Positions 43,959 to 51,891 of a stretch of 64,000 bases of DNA are shown piece by piece; positions within the stretch are counted from its first letter, which is position 1; each line of letters opens with the position of its first letter. Made by a program: the position numbers and the translations under genes. The stretch comes from JACDAN01 sp963834825 (lineage in GTDB: Bacteria > Actinomycetota > Thermoleophilia > Gaiellales > Gaiellaceae), in the NCBI GenBank assembly GCA_963834825.1, contig CAWICZ010000015.1, positions 372,001 through 436,000 on the forward strand. The letters are read 5' to 3'. The notes beneath the pieces were generated by a model that worked only from the letters and a program-made list of their open reading frames with translations, made no database searches and was not told the DNA's origin.

Positions 43959-44468
43959 TCAGCGAAGCGCGGCCTCCTGCGCCTCGTAGAGCGGCGCGAG
44001 CTCCTTGAAGCGGCCGAACCAGTCGGGCTCGCCGCCGGGGCCGAGATGCGCTTCCAGGGAGTCCAGGTGGGCGTGCCAGCCTCCGCCGTAGCCCGGGGCC
44101 GCTTCGCTCGGCAGCCCCCGGTGGTCGAGGACGAGAATCGTGCCGTCCCCATCCTGCTGCAGCTCGAAGCGGACGACGGTGTCGTTCTCGCCGGGGTACA
44201 GCCACGTGAGCTCCAGCACACGCTCTGGCTCGACGGCCAGAACCTCGCCCCGCGTGACCTGGCTCTCGTCATCGGGCGCGAACCGCAGCACGTACTGACC
44301 GCCGACCCGGAGATCCAGCTCCGCGTCCGCGAGCCAGCGCGCGAGGCGGTCCGGCTCGGTCAGTGCCGACCAGACCTCGGCGGGGGTCGCCTCGTACCGC
44401 CGCTCGAACCGGACAGCCCGTCGGTCGCCGTCCACGCGTAGCTGTCCCTGCGGTGCCGTCGTCGTCAT
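43959..44468 (-). CDS. SRPBCC family protein (AHSA1-like)
   Basis: 169 residues from ATG 44468. AHSA1-type start: VRFERRYEATPAEVWSALTEPDRLARWLA at about 18-46, then a beta sheet and GGWHAHLDSLEAHL near the end. Overlaps the ArsR stop by four bases. ArsR-AHSA1 pairs are common in actinobacteria and are thought to respond to small hydrophobic compounds; the ligand is unknown. Confidence 0.88.
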   Translation of the reverse strand: MTTTAPQGQLRVDGDRRAVRFERRYEATPAEVWSALTEPDRLARWLADAELDLRVGGQYVLRFAPDDESQVTRGEVLAVEPERVLELTWLYPGENDTVVRFELQQDGDGTILVLDHRGLPSEAAPGYGGGWHAHLDSLEAHLGPGGEPDWFGRFKELAPLYEAQEAALR

Positions 44469-44770
44469 CGTCGTGCCCTCCTCAGCTCGGTCTCCAGTGC
44501 GTCGAGGCGATTCGTCCAGAAGCTCCGGCAGCGCTCGACCCAGTCGTCGACCTCGTCGAGCGCTGTCGGTTCGAGCGAGTACAGGCGGCGGGTCCCCGCT
44601 TCGCGCGCCTTCACGATTCCCTCCTCGCGCAGGACTCGCAGATGTTTGGAGACGCCGGGCCGGCTGATCGAGAACGCAGCCGCGATCTCGCCGGCCGAGC
44701 GCTCACGCTCGGCCACGAGCTCGACGATGCGGCGTCTCGTAGGGTCGCCCAGCGCCTCGAACGCGGTCAC
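44465..44770 (-). CDS. ArsR family transcriptional regulator
   Basis: 101 residues from GTG 44770. Winged helix-turn-helix: FEALGDPTRRRIVELV, then SAGEIAAAFSISRPGVSKHLRVLREEGIV and the wing EAGTRRLYSL. No metal-binding CxC is present, so it belongs to the non-metal-sensing branch that accompanies AHSA1 proteins. A palindrome at 44780-44800 lies just upstream. Confidence 0.92.
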   Translation of the reverse strand: MTAFEALGDPTRRRIVELVAERERSAGEIAAAFSISRPGVSKHLRVLREEGIVKAREAGTRRLYSLEPTALDEVDDWVERCRSFWTNRLDALETELRRARR

Positions 44771-44779
44771 CGGGAGACT

Positions 44780-44800
44780 GTAACGTAGCGGTTACGTAAC
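44780..44800 (-). promoter_or_regulatory. ArsR operator candidate
   Basis: GTAAC (44780-44784) pairs with GTTAC (44791-44795), and GTTACGTAAC (44791-44800) is itself a perfect palindrome. A further GTTAC follows at 44807-44811. The cluster begins 10 bases before GTG 44770 and runs to the 3' end of the DtxR-type gene. Confidence 0.5.
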
Positions 44801-44802
44801 TG

Positions 44803-45453
44803 TCAAGTTACACTGATCCTCTCGGCCAGCTCCCGCGAGATCGCGTGGTCGGTTCCGCCGACGCGGACGGTCAGCGGGCCGTCGAAGGGCTCCGAGGCAC
44901 GCACCTCGAGCCGATTGCCGGGCGTCAGCTTGAGCTTCGAGAGGTAGCGCAGCAGCTCGCCGTCGCCGTCGGGGATCCGCTCGACCGTCGCCTTGTCGCC
45001 CGCCTCGAGCTTCGATAGCTGCGTCGTCTTGACCCGGGTGATCTTCAGGTCCGGGCCGGGAATCGGATCGCCGTGCGGATCGCGCGTCGGGAACCCGAGT
45101 GTCCGGTCGATGTGCTCCTCGAGCTCCTCGGAGAGCGCGTGCTCGAGCCGGTCGGCCTCGGCGTGGAGTGCATCGATCGGCAGTCCGAGCGTCTGGGAGA
45201 GGTACTGCTCGATCAGCCGGTGGTGGCGGATTACCTCGAGCGCGACCCGCTCGCCCTTGCGCGTCAGGTGGGCGCCGCGGTAGCGCTCGTGCTCGACGAG
45301 CCCGAGCAACGCCAGCTTCTTCAGCATCGAGGTCACCGAGGGAGGGGAGACGCCGAGCTGGGCGGCGAGCGCCGAGGTCGTCGGTCGCCGACCGGCGGCC
45401 TCGAGCTTGTAGATCTCCTTGACGTAGTCCTGGATTGCGTCTGTCAGTTCCAT
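44803..45453 (-). CDS. DtxR/MntR family metal-dependent regulator
   Basis: 216 residues from ATG 45453. Helix-turn-helix (TSALAAQLGVSPPSVTSMLKKL at about 26-47), the metal-binding/dimer domain (EADRLEHALSEELEEHID, PHGDPIP) and a C-terminal SH3/FeoA-like domain. The position that is Cys in DtxR (before PHG) is occupied by TRD, which favours an MntR-like metal preference. TATAAC is eight bases before the ATG and no ribosome site is seen. A 20-base palindrome lies between it and the divergent multicopper oxidase. Confidence 0.93.
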   Translation of the reverse strand: MELTDAIQDYVKEIYKLEAAGRRPTTSALAAQLGVSPPSVTSMLKKLALLGLVEHERYRGAHLTRKGERVALEVIRHHRLIEQYLSQTLGLPIDALHAEADRLEHALSEELEEHIDRTLGFPTRDPHGDPIPGPDLKITRVKTTQLSKLEAGDKATVERIPDGDGELLRYLSKLKLTPGNRLEVRASEPFDGPLTVRVGGTDHAISRELAERISVT

Positions 45454-45461
45454 GTGTCTCA

Positions 45462-45486
45462 GTTATAGTTTAGACGTGCCTAAACT
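45462..45486. promoter_or_regulatory. Bidirectional promoter and DtxR-type operator
   Basis: AGTTTAG (45467-45473), six bases, CTAAACT (45480-45486) is a perfect palindrome of the DtxR/MntR-box type. TATAGT (45464-45469, plus) is six bases before GTG 45476, and TATAAC (45467-45462, minus) is eight bases before ATG 45453; the two -10 hexamers overlap. The palindrome covers the plus-strand start site, so a metal-loaded repressor would block both genes. Confidence 0.7.
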
Positions 45487-46472
45487 TACGCGGAAACAAG
45501 CTCTGGTCGCGGCCGCGCCGCTCGTCGCGGCTGCCCCCTTCGCGCGCCTCAGCCTGCCCGGACACTCGCACTCGCATCCGAGCGCAACCCACGAGGGGCA
45601 CAACCATCCGGCGCTCGGCCACGCGGCGATGATCCGCGACCACGTCCCAGCCGTGGGCGGCCCGCGGGAGCTCGACGCGCTGCTCTACCCGCCCAAGGCG
45701 CTGCCGTACAAGAAGGGCCGGGTGCGCGAGTACGACCTCGTCGCCGTCGACCGTGAGATCGAGGTGGCACCGGGCGTCTTCTTCAACGCCTGGACCTACA
45801 ACGGCACCGTTCCGGGCCCGGTGATCCGCGCGACCGAGGGCGACCTGCTGCGTGTGAAGTTCCGAAACGGGGGCTCGCATCCGCACACGATTCACTTTCA
45901 CGGCATCCATCCCGCGAACATGGACGGCGTCTTCGAGATCGTGGCGCCCGGCGACTCGTTCACGTACGAGTTCCCGGCGCGGCCCGCGGGGATGCACCTC
46001 TACCACTGCCACGCGACGCCGCTCAAGAAGCACATCCACAAGGGCCTCTACGGCGCTTTCATCATCGACCCGAAGGAGCCACGTCCGCCGGCCCAGGAGC
46101 TCGTCATGGTCATGAACGGCTACGACACGGACGGCGACGGCGGGAACAACTTCTACACCGTCAACGGGAAGTCGTTCTACTACGCGCGCTACCCGATCCG
46201 GGTCACCCGCTCGCAGACGGTACGGATCTACCTCGCGAACCTGACCGAGTTCGACCTGATCAACTCGTTCCATCTGCACGGGGACTTCTTCCGCTACTAC
46301 CCCACCGGCACCGGCGACCAGTTCGAGTACACGGACACCGTCATGCAGGCGCAGGGCCAGCGCGGGATCATCGAGATCGACTTCGCCAACACCGGGTGAT
46401 TTCATGTTCCACGCGCACCAGTCCGAGTTCGCGGAGCTCGGGTGGATGGGGTTCTTCGACGTGAGGGATTAA
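45476..46472 (+). CDS. Two-domain multicopper oxidase (frameshift near 46397)
   Basis: GTG 45476 is six bases after TATAGT, so the transcript is probably leaderless; ATG 45452 is an alternative. A hydrophobic export segment is followed by a His-rich stretch (HSHSHPSATHEGHNH). Copper motifs are HTIHFHG near 141, LYHCHATPLKKHIHKGLYG near 177 (type 1 site in domain 1, as in two-domain enzymes) and SFHLHGDFF near 262. The first frame stops at 46399; a +1 shift adds DFMFHAHQSEFAELGWMGFF and ends at TAA 46470-46472, restoring the last His pair. The stop overlaps the ZIP start. Probable extracytoplasmic metal oxidase. Confidence 0.85.
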
Positions 46473-47675
46473 TGGGCAGCCGCGCCGAAGCAGCCGTGCT
46501 CGGCCGAAGCTGGCGGCTCTGGGCGTTCGTTCCGCTGGTCTTGCTCACCGCCGTCGTTGCGCTCTTCACGGCGACCGGCGGCTCGGTCACCGGGCTGCTG
46601 GGCGATGCTGCGCCGCCGGCCGACGAGTTCGACATCCGGCGGGTCGAGTTTCACCCCGGCGAGATCCGGATCCGCGTGACGAACCCGCAGCCGGACGACT
46701 TGACGATCGCCTCGGTGACAGTCGACGACGCGATCGTGCCGTTCGACGTTGACGGCGATCGCACACTCGGCCGGCTGCGCTCGAGCGAGATCGTCGTCCA
46801 GTACGACTGGGTTGCCGAGGAGCCGATCTCGGTCGGCGTGACGAGCTCGACCGGGATCGAGACGACCAAGGAGATCGCGGCCGCGGTCGAAACGCCCCAG
46901 GCGTCGGCACGGAGCTTCTTCGGCTACGCGCTGATCGGGACGCTCGTTGGGATCGTTCCGATCGCGCTGGGGCTCCTCTGGCTGCCGTCGCTTCGCCGGG
47001 CAGCGCCCGAGTGGCTGGCGGCGTTCATGGCTTTGACGGCCGGGCTGCTGTCGTTCCTCGCCGTCGAGGCGCTCTCGGAGGCATTTCACGCTTCAGGCGG
47101 CGCTGCCGAGCGCCATCGGCGGCGCCGGGCTGGTGCTACTCGGCGTCTCATTCAGCTTCCTCTTCCTGAGCGCGATCTCGAGCCGGATGGGTGAAGGCGA
47201 GGGGGGCAGAGCCTCGAATCTCGGCGGGCTCGCGCTGGCGACGCTCGTCGCGGTCGGGATCGGGCTGCACAACCTGGGCGAGGGCCTCGCGATCGGCTCG
47301 TCCTTCGCCCTCGGCGAGCTCGCGCTGGGGACGTTCTTCATCGTCGGCTTCATGATCCACAACGTCACCGAGGGGCTCGGGATCGCCGCGCCGCTGTCGG
47401 AGGGCCGTGCTGTCTCGTTGCGGCGGCTCGCGGTGCTCGTGCTGGTAGCGGGCGCTCCGGCGATCGTCGGAGCCTGGCTGGGCGGGTTCGTGACGAGCGA
47501 CCTGCTCGGCGTCGTCTTCTTCGCGGCGGCGGCAGGGGCAGCGTTCGAGGTCGTCGTCGAGGTGGGGCGCTACGTGGCGCGGAAGGCGCCGGGAGGGCTC
47601 TCCTCACCGCACGTTCTGGGCGGCTTCCTCGCCGGCATCGTCGCGATGTACGTGACCGGCCTCCTGGTCGCCTAG
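46472..47675 (+). CDS. ZIP family metal transporter with extra N-terminal domain (frameshift near 47095)
   Basis: ATG 46472 overlaps the oxidase stop (TAATG). A membrane helix at 13-35 and a beta-rich extracytoplasmic part (about 50-130) come before the ZIP domain, which is unusual; ordinary ZIPs lack this cupredoxin-like insert. The first frame derails at about 47095 and a +1 shift restores QAALPSAIGGAGLVLLG. The signature metal sites HNLGEGLAIG and HNVTEGLGIA follow. About 400 residues in total. It would import or export divalent metals and is probably co-regulated by the DtxR-type protein. Confidence 0.85.
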
Positions 47676-47689
47676 GGCATCTCCCTAGG
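47671..47689 (+). terminator. Palindrome at the end of the ZIP gene
   Basis: CCTAGGG (47671-47677), five bases, CCCTAGG (47683-47689). It overlaps the ZIP stop codon. No T-run follows. It could end the metal operon or act as an operator for the cupredoxin gene 107 bases on. Confidence 0.4.
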
Positions 47690-47795
47690 TCGGCCGTACG
47701 ACGGCTCGATCAGGTCCAGGCGTCTTGCCGAAGCGATCGGGATTGCTCTGAGTGGACGATGACTGCGCAAACAGCCACGTTCGAAAGGAGCAGCA

Positions 47796-48161
47796 ATGTT
47801 TCGCGTCTCAGTCCTCGCCGCCAGCGCTCTCGTGGCGGTCGTCGCCGTCGTGATGACCGCGCCCGTCGCAGCCGCGCCGAAGGTCGTCAGGGGCAGTGTG
47901 GGCCCTGGGTTCACGATCTCGCTGACGAGTGGCGGCAAGAAGGTCAAGTCGCTGAAGGCCGGCGTTTCGTACAAGTTCGACATCACCGACCGTTCGACGA
48001 TTCACGACTTCCACCTGATTGGTCCAGGCGTCAACAAGACGATCACCGGCGTCTCCTTCACCGGAAAGAAGTCGATCACCGTCAAGCTCAAGCGCGGCAC
48101 CTACCGCTTCGTCTGCGACCCGCACTCGAGCTCCATGAAGGGAAGCTTCCGGGCCAGCTGA
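47796..48161 (+). CDS. Secreted cupredoxin (plastocyanin-like)
   Basis: 121 residues from ATG 47796, with AAAGGAG six bases upstream. A signal peptide to about residue 27 precedes one blue-copper domain. The type 1 ligands are visible: His in IHDFHL near 70-73, Cys in FVCDPH near 108, the next His, and Met in SSSMKG. As the neighbour of the multicopper oxidase and ZIP genes it could carry electrons or copper for the oxidase. Confidence 0.9.
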   Translation: MFRVSVLAASALVAVVAVVMTAPVAAAPKVVRGSVGPGFTISLTSGGKKVKSLKAGVSYKFDITDRSTIHDFHLIGPGVNKTITGVSFTGKKSITVKLKRGTYRFVCDPHSSSMKGSFRAS

Positions 48162-48232
48162 TCGGCCCGGTCAGAAACGGTCTGGCCTCGTGTCGAGAGC
48201 GGGGCCAGGCCTCCACTAGAGTCGTCGGCGGC

Positions 48233-48937
48233 ATGTCCGACTTCGCGCCCGTCAAAGAGTTGATCAAGGACGTCCCGGGCTGGCTCTCCGACGAGGAGGG
48301 TGAGGCGCTCTACGAGCTCGCCCAGGAGTGCACCGGGAAGGGCGTGATCGTCGAGATCGGCTCCTGGAAGGGCAAGTCGACGATCTGTCTCGGGCTGGGC
48401 TCGCGGGCGGGGAACGGCATTCGGATCTTCGCCGTCGACCCGCACGCGGACTACCGGCACGGCGAATTCAAGGACAACATCGAGCGCGCGGGGATCGCAG
48501 ATCTCGTCACGCCGGTACAGGGCCTGTCTCAGCAGGTCGCAGACGACTTCGACGAGCCGATCGAGCTCCTGTTCGTCGACGGCTCCCACGAGGAGGACGA
48601 TGTCCGCGCCGACTTCGACAAGTGGGTCCCGAAGGTTGTCGACCGCGGCATCGTGGCGTTCCACGACACGACCTGGCACGACGGGCCGCGCAAGGTTGTG
48701 GCCGAGAAGATCTTCGGCTCGCACCAGTTCCGCGACGTCCGCTTCGTGATCGGGTCGACGACCGTGGCGCAGAAAGTCGCCCACAACACGCCTTACGACC
48801 GGCTCCATGCCCGCCGCGTCCAGGCGATGAAGGCGATCTTCGGAGCGGTGTCGCGGGTGCTGAAGCAGCGACGCGAGTGGCTCCCCGCGGGTCTCGAGCG
48901 GGTGGGGCGTCGCGTCTTTCGGGTCTTCGGCGGCTAA
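48233..48937 (+). CDS. Class I SAM-dependent methyltransferase
   Basis: 234 residues from ATG 48233; TAGAGT is ten bases upstream. The SAM site is VIVEIGSWKGKSTICLGLG near 37-55, followed by IFAVDPHADY and LLFVDGSHEEDDVRADFD. This is the Methyltransf_24 type often found among glycan genes. It shows weak kinship to the methyltransferase of the minus-strand operon. The acceptor is unknown. Confidence 0.85.
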   Translation: MSDFAPVKELIKDVPGWLSDEEGEALYELAQECTGKGVIVEIGSWKGKSTICLGLGSRAGNGIRIFAVDPHADYRHGEFKDNIERAGIADLVTPVQGLSQQVADDFDEPIELLFVDGSHEEDDVRADFDKWVPKVVDRGIVAFHDTTWHDGPRKVVAEKIFGSHQFRDVRFVIGSTTVAQKVAHNTPYDRLHARRVQAMKAIFGAVSRVLKQRREWLPAGLERVGRRVFRVFGG

Positions 48938-49040
48938 GGCATACGACTTCGAGCCGAATCTGCACCGAGTCGCGCGCGAGCCCTAGCCGCGCAGCTCGGC
49001 CGCATCTATCTCCCTCTGTGTCAACGACCGAGGGAGACAC

Positions 49041-49943
49041 ATGAAGACGATTCTGCTCGTCGGCTGCCTCGCGGCAGTCGCCGTAGTCGCGGGCGTCGCG
49101 CTCGCCCAGAGTGAGCCGCCGTCGACCGTGATCCACGCCTGCAAGCACCCGTCCGGAGGCTGGCTTCGCCAGGTCTCGGCGCCGTCGCAGTGCCGCCGGC
49201 GTGAGACGGCGGTCAGTTGGAACGTCGCCGGCGCGAAGGGCGAGAAGGGTGATCCCGGTCCGGCGGGCCCACCCGGGCCGAAGGGCGAGGGGGGAACGGT
49301 CGTCTCCGGCCTCGCGACCCTGAACGGCGTCCCCTGCGTCGCCGCGGATGACGCAGCCGGCGAGATCAAGGTCACGATCGCCGCGAACGGCGACGTCACG
49401 TTGGCGTGCGTTGCCGACGAGACGCCGCCGCCTCCACCGCCTCCGCCTCCGACCGGCCAGGCGAAGCTCGTCATCAACGAGGTCGACTACGACCAGGTCG
49501 GCACCGACGCCGACGGCTTCGTGGAGATCCACAACGCCGGAGACGCGGCGGTCGACCTCGCCAACGTCGATCTCGTCGCCGTCAACGGAGGCGACTCGTC
49601 CGAGTACGCCCGCGAGCAGCTCACCGGCTCCCTGGCCGCCGGCGGGTACTTGGTGGTCGCGATCGAGCTCCAGAACGGCGCGCCGGACGGTCTCGCGCTG
49701 CTCGAGGGTGCGACGCTCCTCGACGCTCTCTCCTACGAGGGCGGGATCACGGCGGCGACGATCGGCGGCCAGACCTACAACCTCGTCGAGGGGACGGTCC
49801 TCCCGACGACCGTCGAAGACTCGAACACCGTCGCTGGGTCGCTGATCCGCAACCCGAACGGCAGGGACACGAACGACGCGGCTGCGGACTGGGCCTTCAC
49901 GACGACGATCACGAGAGGAGCCGCGAACGTCTTGACGCCCTAG
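49041..49943 (+). CDS. Secreted collagen-like and lamin-tail domain protein
   Basis: 300 residues from ATG 49041 with GAGGGAG seven bases before. Signal peptide (1-22), a short Cys-containing region, a collagen-like Gly-x-x run (GEKGDPGPAGPPGPKGEGG, about 70-88), a Cys pair region, a nine-proline linker near 132 and a C-terminal lamin-tail-like domain (VINEVDYDQVGTDADGFVEI). Lamin-tail domains occur in secreted bacterial proteins and bind surfaces or DNA. Collagen repeats are too few for a long triple helix. Probably a surface or matrix protein. Convergent overlap of four bases with the next operon. Confidence 0.85.
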   Translation: MKTILLVGCLAAVAVVAGVALAQSEPPSTVIHACKHPSGGWLRQVSAPSQCRRRETAVSWNVAGAKGEKGDPGPAGPPGPKGEGGTVVSGLATLNGVPCVAADDAAGEIKVTIAANGDVTLACVADETPPPPPPPPPTGQAKLVINEVDYDQVGTDADGFVEIHNAGDAAVDLANVDLVAVNGGDSSEYAREQLTGSLAAGGYLVVAIELQNGAPDGLALLEGATLLDALSYEGGITAATIGGQTYNLVEGTVLPTTVEDSNTVAGSLIRNPNGRDTNDAAADWAFTTTITRGAANVLTP

Positions 49944-50881
49944 AGCGAGCGGTAGATCTCGAGCAGGCTGTCGGCGCCTCGGTCCGCGTCGTGGACTCGT
50001 TCCACGTACGCGCGGGACGAGGCGCCGATCCGCCGGCGCTCGTCCACCGAGGTCGCGAGCTCGGCGATCCGTTCACGCAGGTTGCCCTTCGTGACCGGGA
50101 CGATCGGGACTTCGACGTCCAGTGCGCGCTCCGTCTCCTGGACCGCCTCGGGGCGCAGGTAGCTCAGCACCGGCTTGCCGAGGGCCATCGCCTCGATGGC
50201 GAAGATCCCGTACCAACCGGCATTGAGCTGATCGACGACGATGTCGGCCCGCTCGTAGTGGCGCCTCGCTTCGGCATGGGGCAGGCCCTCGACGATGTCG
50301 AGCTCGACGTCGAGCCCTTCGCATGCCTCGACCAGGTGCTCGGTCCCTTTGCGGCGCCGCGAGGACGGCGCATGCAGGACGATCGGCCTCGGCCGCTCCT
50401 GCGGCCCCCCGGAGGCGTACTCGCGCAGGTCGACTCCCGGCGGGACGACCTCGGCGTCCGGCACCCACCGGAGCGCGTCGAACGAGCCGACGATCCGTGC
50501 GTCAGCTCCGTGGGCGTACCGAAGCTGCTCGGGCGTCTTGCCGCGGATGTCCGAGCCGAGGAAGTGCAGCACCGAGCGCCGTCGCGTCGCCTTCAGGATC
50601 GGCCACGTGAGCTTCCGCGGCACGAGCGTCCAGCCGAAGTAGAAGTGGAAGACGTCGATCCGAGGCAGCAGCCCGAGGAACGCCGGCCACTGGACGGCCT
50701 GCCGCCCCCAGAAGCCGGCGGGGCGGTCGAGCGACCGGTCCGCCTCGGGATGCAGCTTCTGCCGCTCGACGACGAGCAGCTCGGCGTCGATGCCCTTGCG
50801 CCGCAGCGCCTGCACGTTCGTCCACGGGATCCCCGCCACGTTCAGTGGCGTGTGGACGACGCGCAGACCTACTCGTCCCAC
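49940..50881 (-). CDS. Glycosyltransferase (GT4-like)
   Basis: 313 residues if started at GTG 50881. N-terminus LRVVHTPLNVAGIPWTNVQALRRKG, and C-terminal GT-B signature GWYGIFAIEAMALGKPVLSYLRPE near 222-245, typical of GT4-type enzymes. It overlaps the ATP-grasp stop by 13 bases. It is the last gene of the seven-gene surface operon and would add a sugar to the growing glycan. The donor is not deducible. Confidence 0.85.
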   Translation of the reverse strand: MGRVGLRVVHTPLNVAGIPWTNVQALRRKGIDAELLVVERQKLHPEADRSLDRPAGFWGRQAVQWPAFLGLLPRIDVFHFYFGWTLVPRKLTWPILKATRRRSVLHFLGSDIRGKTPEQLRYAHGADARIVGSFDALRWVPDAEVVPPGVDLREYASGGPQERPRPIVLHAPSSRRRKGTEHLVEACEGLDVELDIVEGLPHAEARRHYERADIVVDQLNAGWYGIFAIEAMALGKPVLSYLRPEAVQETERALDVEVPIVPVTKGNLRERIAELATSVDERRRIGASSRAYVERVHDADRGADSLLEIYRSL

Positions 50882-51891
50882 TCGACCTGGTCGAAGTAGC
50901 GGAGCGCCCGACGGCTCGGGCGCACGCGCTCCTGGTACGACGCCAGCTCTTCCGTTGAGATCTCGCCGAGCGCGTGCTTCACGCCCAGCCAGGGCAGGTT
51001 GAGATCCTCCTGGTAGACGATCGTCGAGATCCGCGGGTTGATCTCGATCACCTTGTCGCCGACGAGCTGGATGTTGAAGAAGTGATCGAGTGTTAGCGCC
51101 TCGACGATCTTCGCCGCCTGCTCCGTCAACCAGTCGTCGTCGAGCGTGACGAAGTACATCGCGAGACCGGCACGCATGGACTCCCGCGTCTTCGGATGAC
51201 CGAGCACGATCCTTCCGCCCTCGGCGATCCCGTCGATCGTTCGTTCGAGGCCACTCGCCAGCTCCATGACGAGCAGCGGCGTCTCGTCGTCGCCGAGCAG
51301 GTCGACGAGCTCCTCGAGCCGAAGGGCCTCCGCGACCCCGGGCCGGTTCGTCAGCAGCTGCTCGCGGCGGTCGGCGGCGGCGGAGAGGATCCGGAAGCCG
51401 CGCGAGCCGGAGGAGAAGGCCGGCTTGGTCGCGACGTCCTGCTCTGGGTAGCCGAGCTCGCGCGCGGCCCCGGCGACGGCCTCGCCGCCGATCACGCGGC
51501 GCCACTTGGGGCCGGGCACGCCGATCTCGTCGAGCAGCGCGTAGGTCTCCGCCTTGTCGTTCGAGCGGCGGACGGCCTCGGGGGAGGAGACCATCACGGC
51601 GACCCCCTCGAACCGCGCCTTGGACTCGGCCAGGCCGAGCAGGTCGAAGGAGGATTGCGGCAGGATCGCGTCCACGCCCTCCTCTTGCACGACATCGAGC
51701 ATCGCGTTCGCGAAGTCGGGGTCGGATCCAGGCGGCACGAGGTGGAAGGCGTCACAGAGGTGCCGGCCGACCGACCGCTCGGCCATGTCCGTCCCCACCA
51801 CCCGCACCTCGCGCTCGCCGTTCTCCTTCAGGGCCCGCACGAGAGCCGCCGACCCAGGGGCCCCCGCGGCAGAGACGAGGACGGTCGTCAC
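50869..51891 (-). CDS. ATP-grasp enzyme (carbamoyl-phosphate-synthase-like)
   Basis: 340 residues from GTG 51891, overlapping the methyltransferase stop (GTGA). N-terminal Rossmann-like VLVSAAGAPGSAALVRAL, then ATP-grasp with KAETYALLDEIGVPGPKWR, an ATP-binding VATKPAFSSGSRGF and metal-binding VIEINPRIST near 288. ATP-grasp enzymes join a carboxylate to an amine or thiol through an acyl phosphate. It is the second ATP-grasp of this operon and may amidate or ligate an amino acid to a sugar acid. Confidence 0.85.
   Translation of the reverse strand: MTTVLVSAAGAPGSAALVRALKENGEREVRVVGTDMAERSVGRHLCDAFHLVPPGSDPDFANAMLDVVQEEGVDAILPQSSFDLLGLAESKARFEGVAVMVSSPEAVRRSNDKAETYALLDEIGVPGPKWRRVIGGEAVAGAARELGYPEQDVATKPAFSSGSRGFRILSAAADRREQLLTNRPGVAEALRLEELVDLLGDDETPLLVMELASGLERTIDGIAEGGRIVLGHPKTRESMRAGLAMYFVTLDDDWLTEQAAKIVEALTLDHFFNIQLVGDKVIEINPRISTIVYQEDLNLPWLGVKHALGEISTEELASYQERVRPSRRALRYFDQVEWDE

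Noticed and set aside
46397..46400. Programmed +1 frameshifting at a UGA in the multicopper oxidase
   Set aside because: The site GGG-TGA lacks an upstream Shine-Dalgarno-like stimulator or a slippery CTT, and other breaks of the same sign have no stop codon at the shift.
48182..48208. CTGGCC/GGCCAG repeat after the cupredoxin gene as a terminator
   Set aside because: Only 6 bp arms with a 15-base loop in GC-rich DNA; too weak to support.
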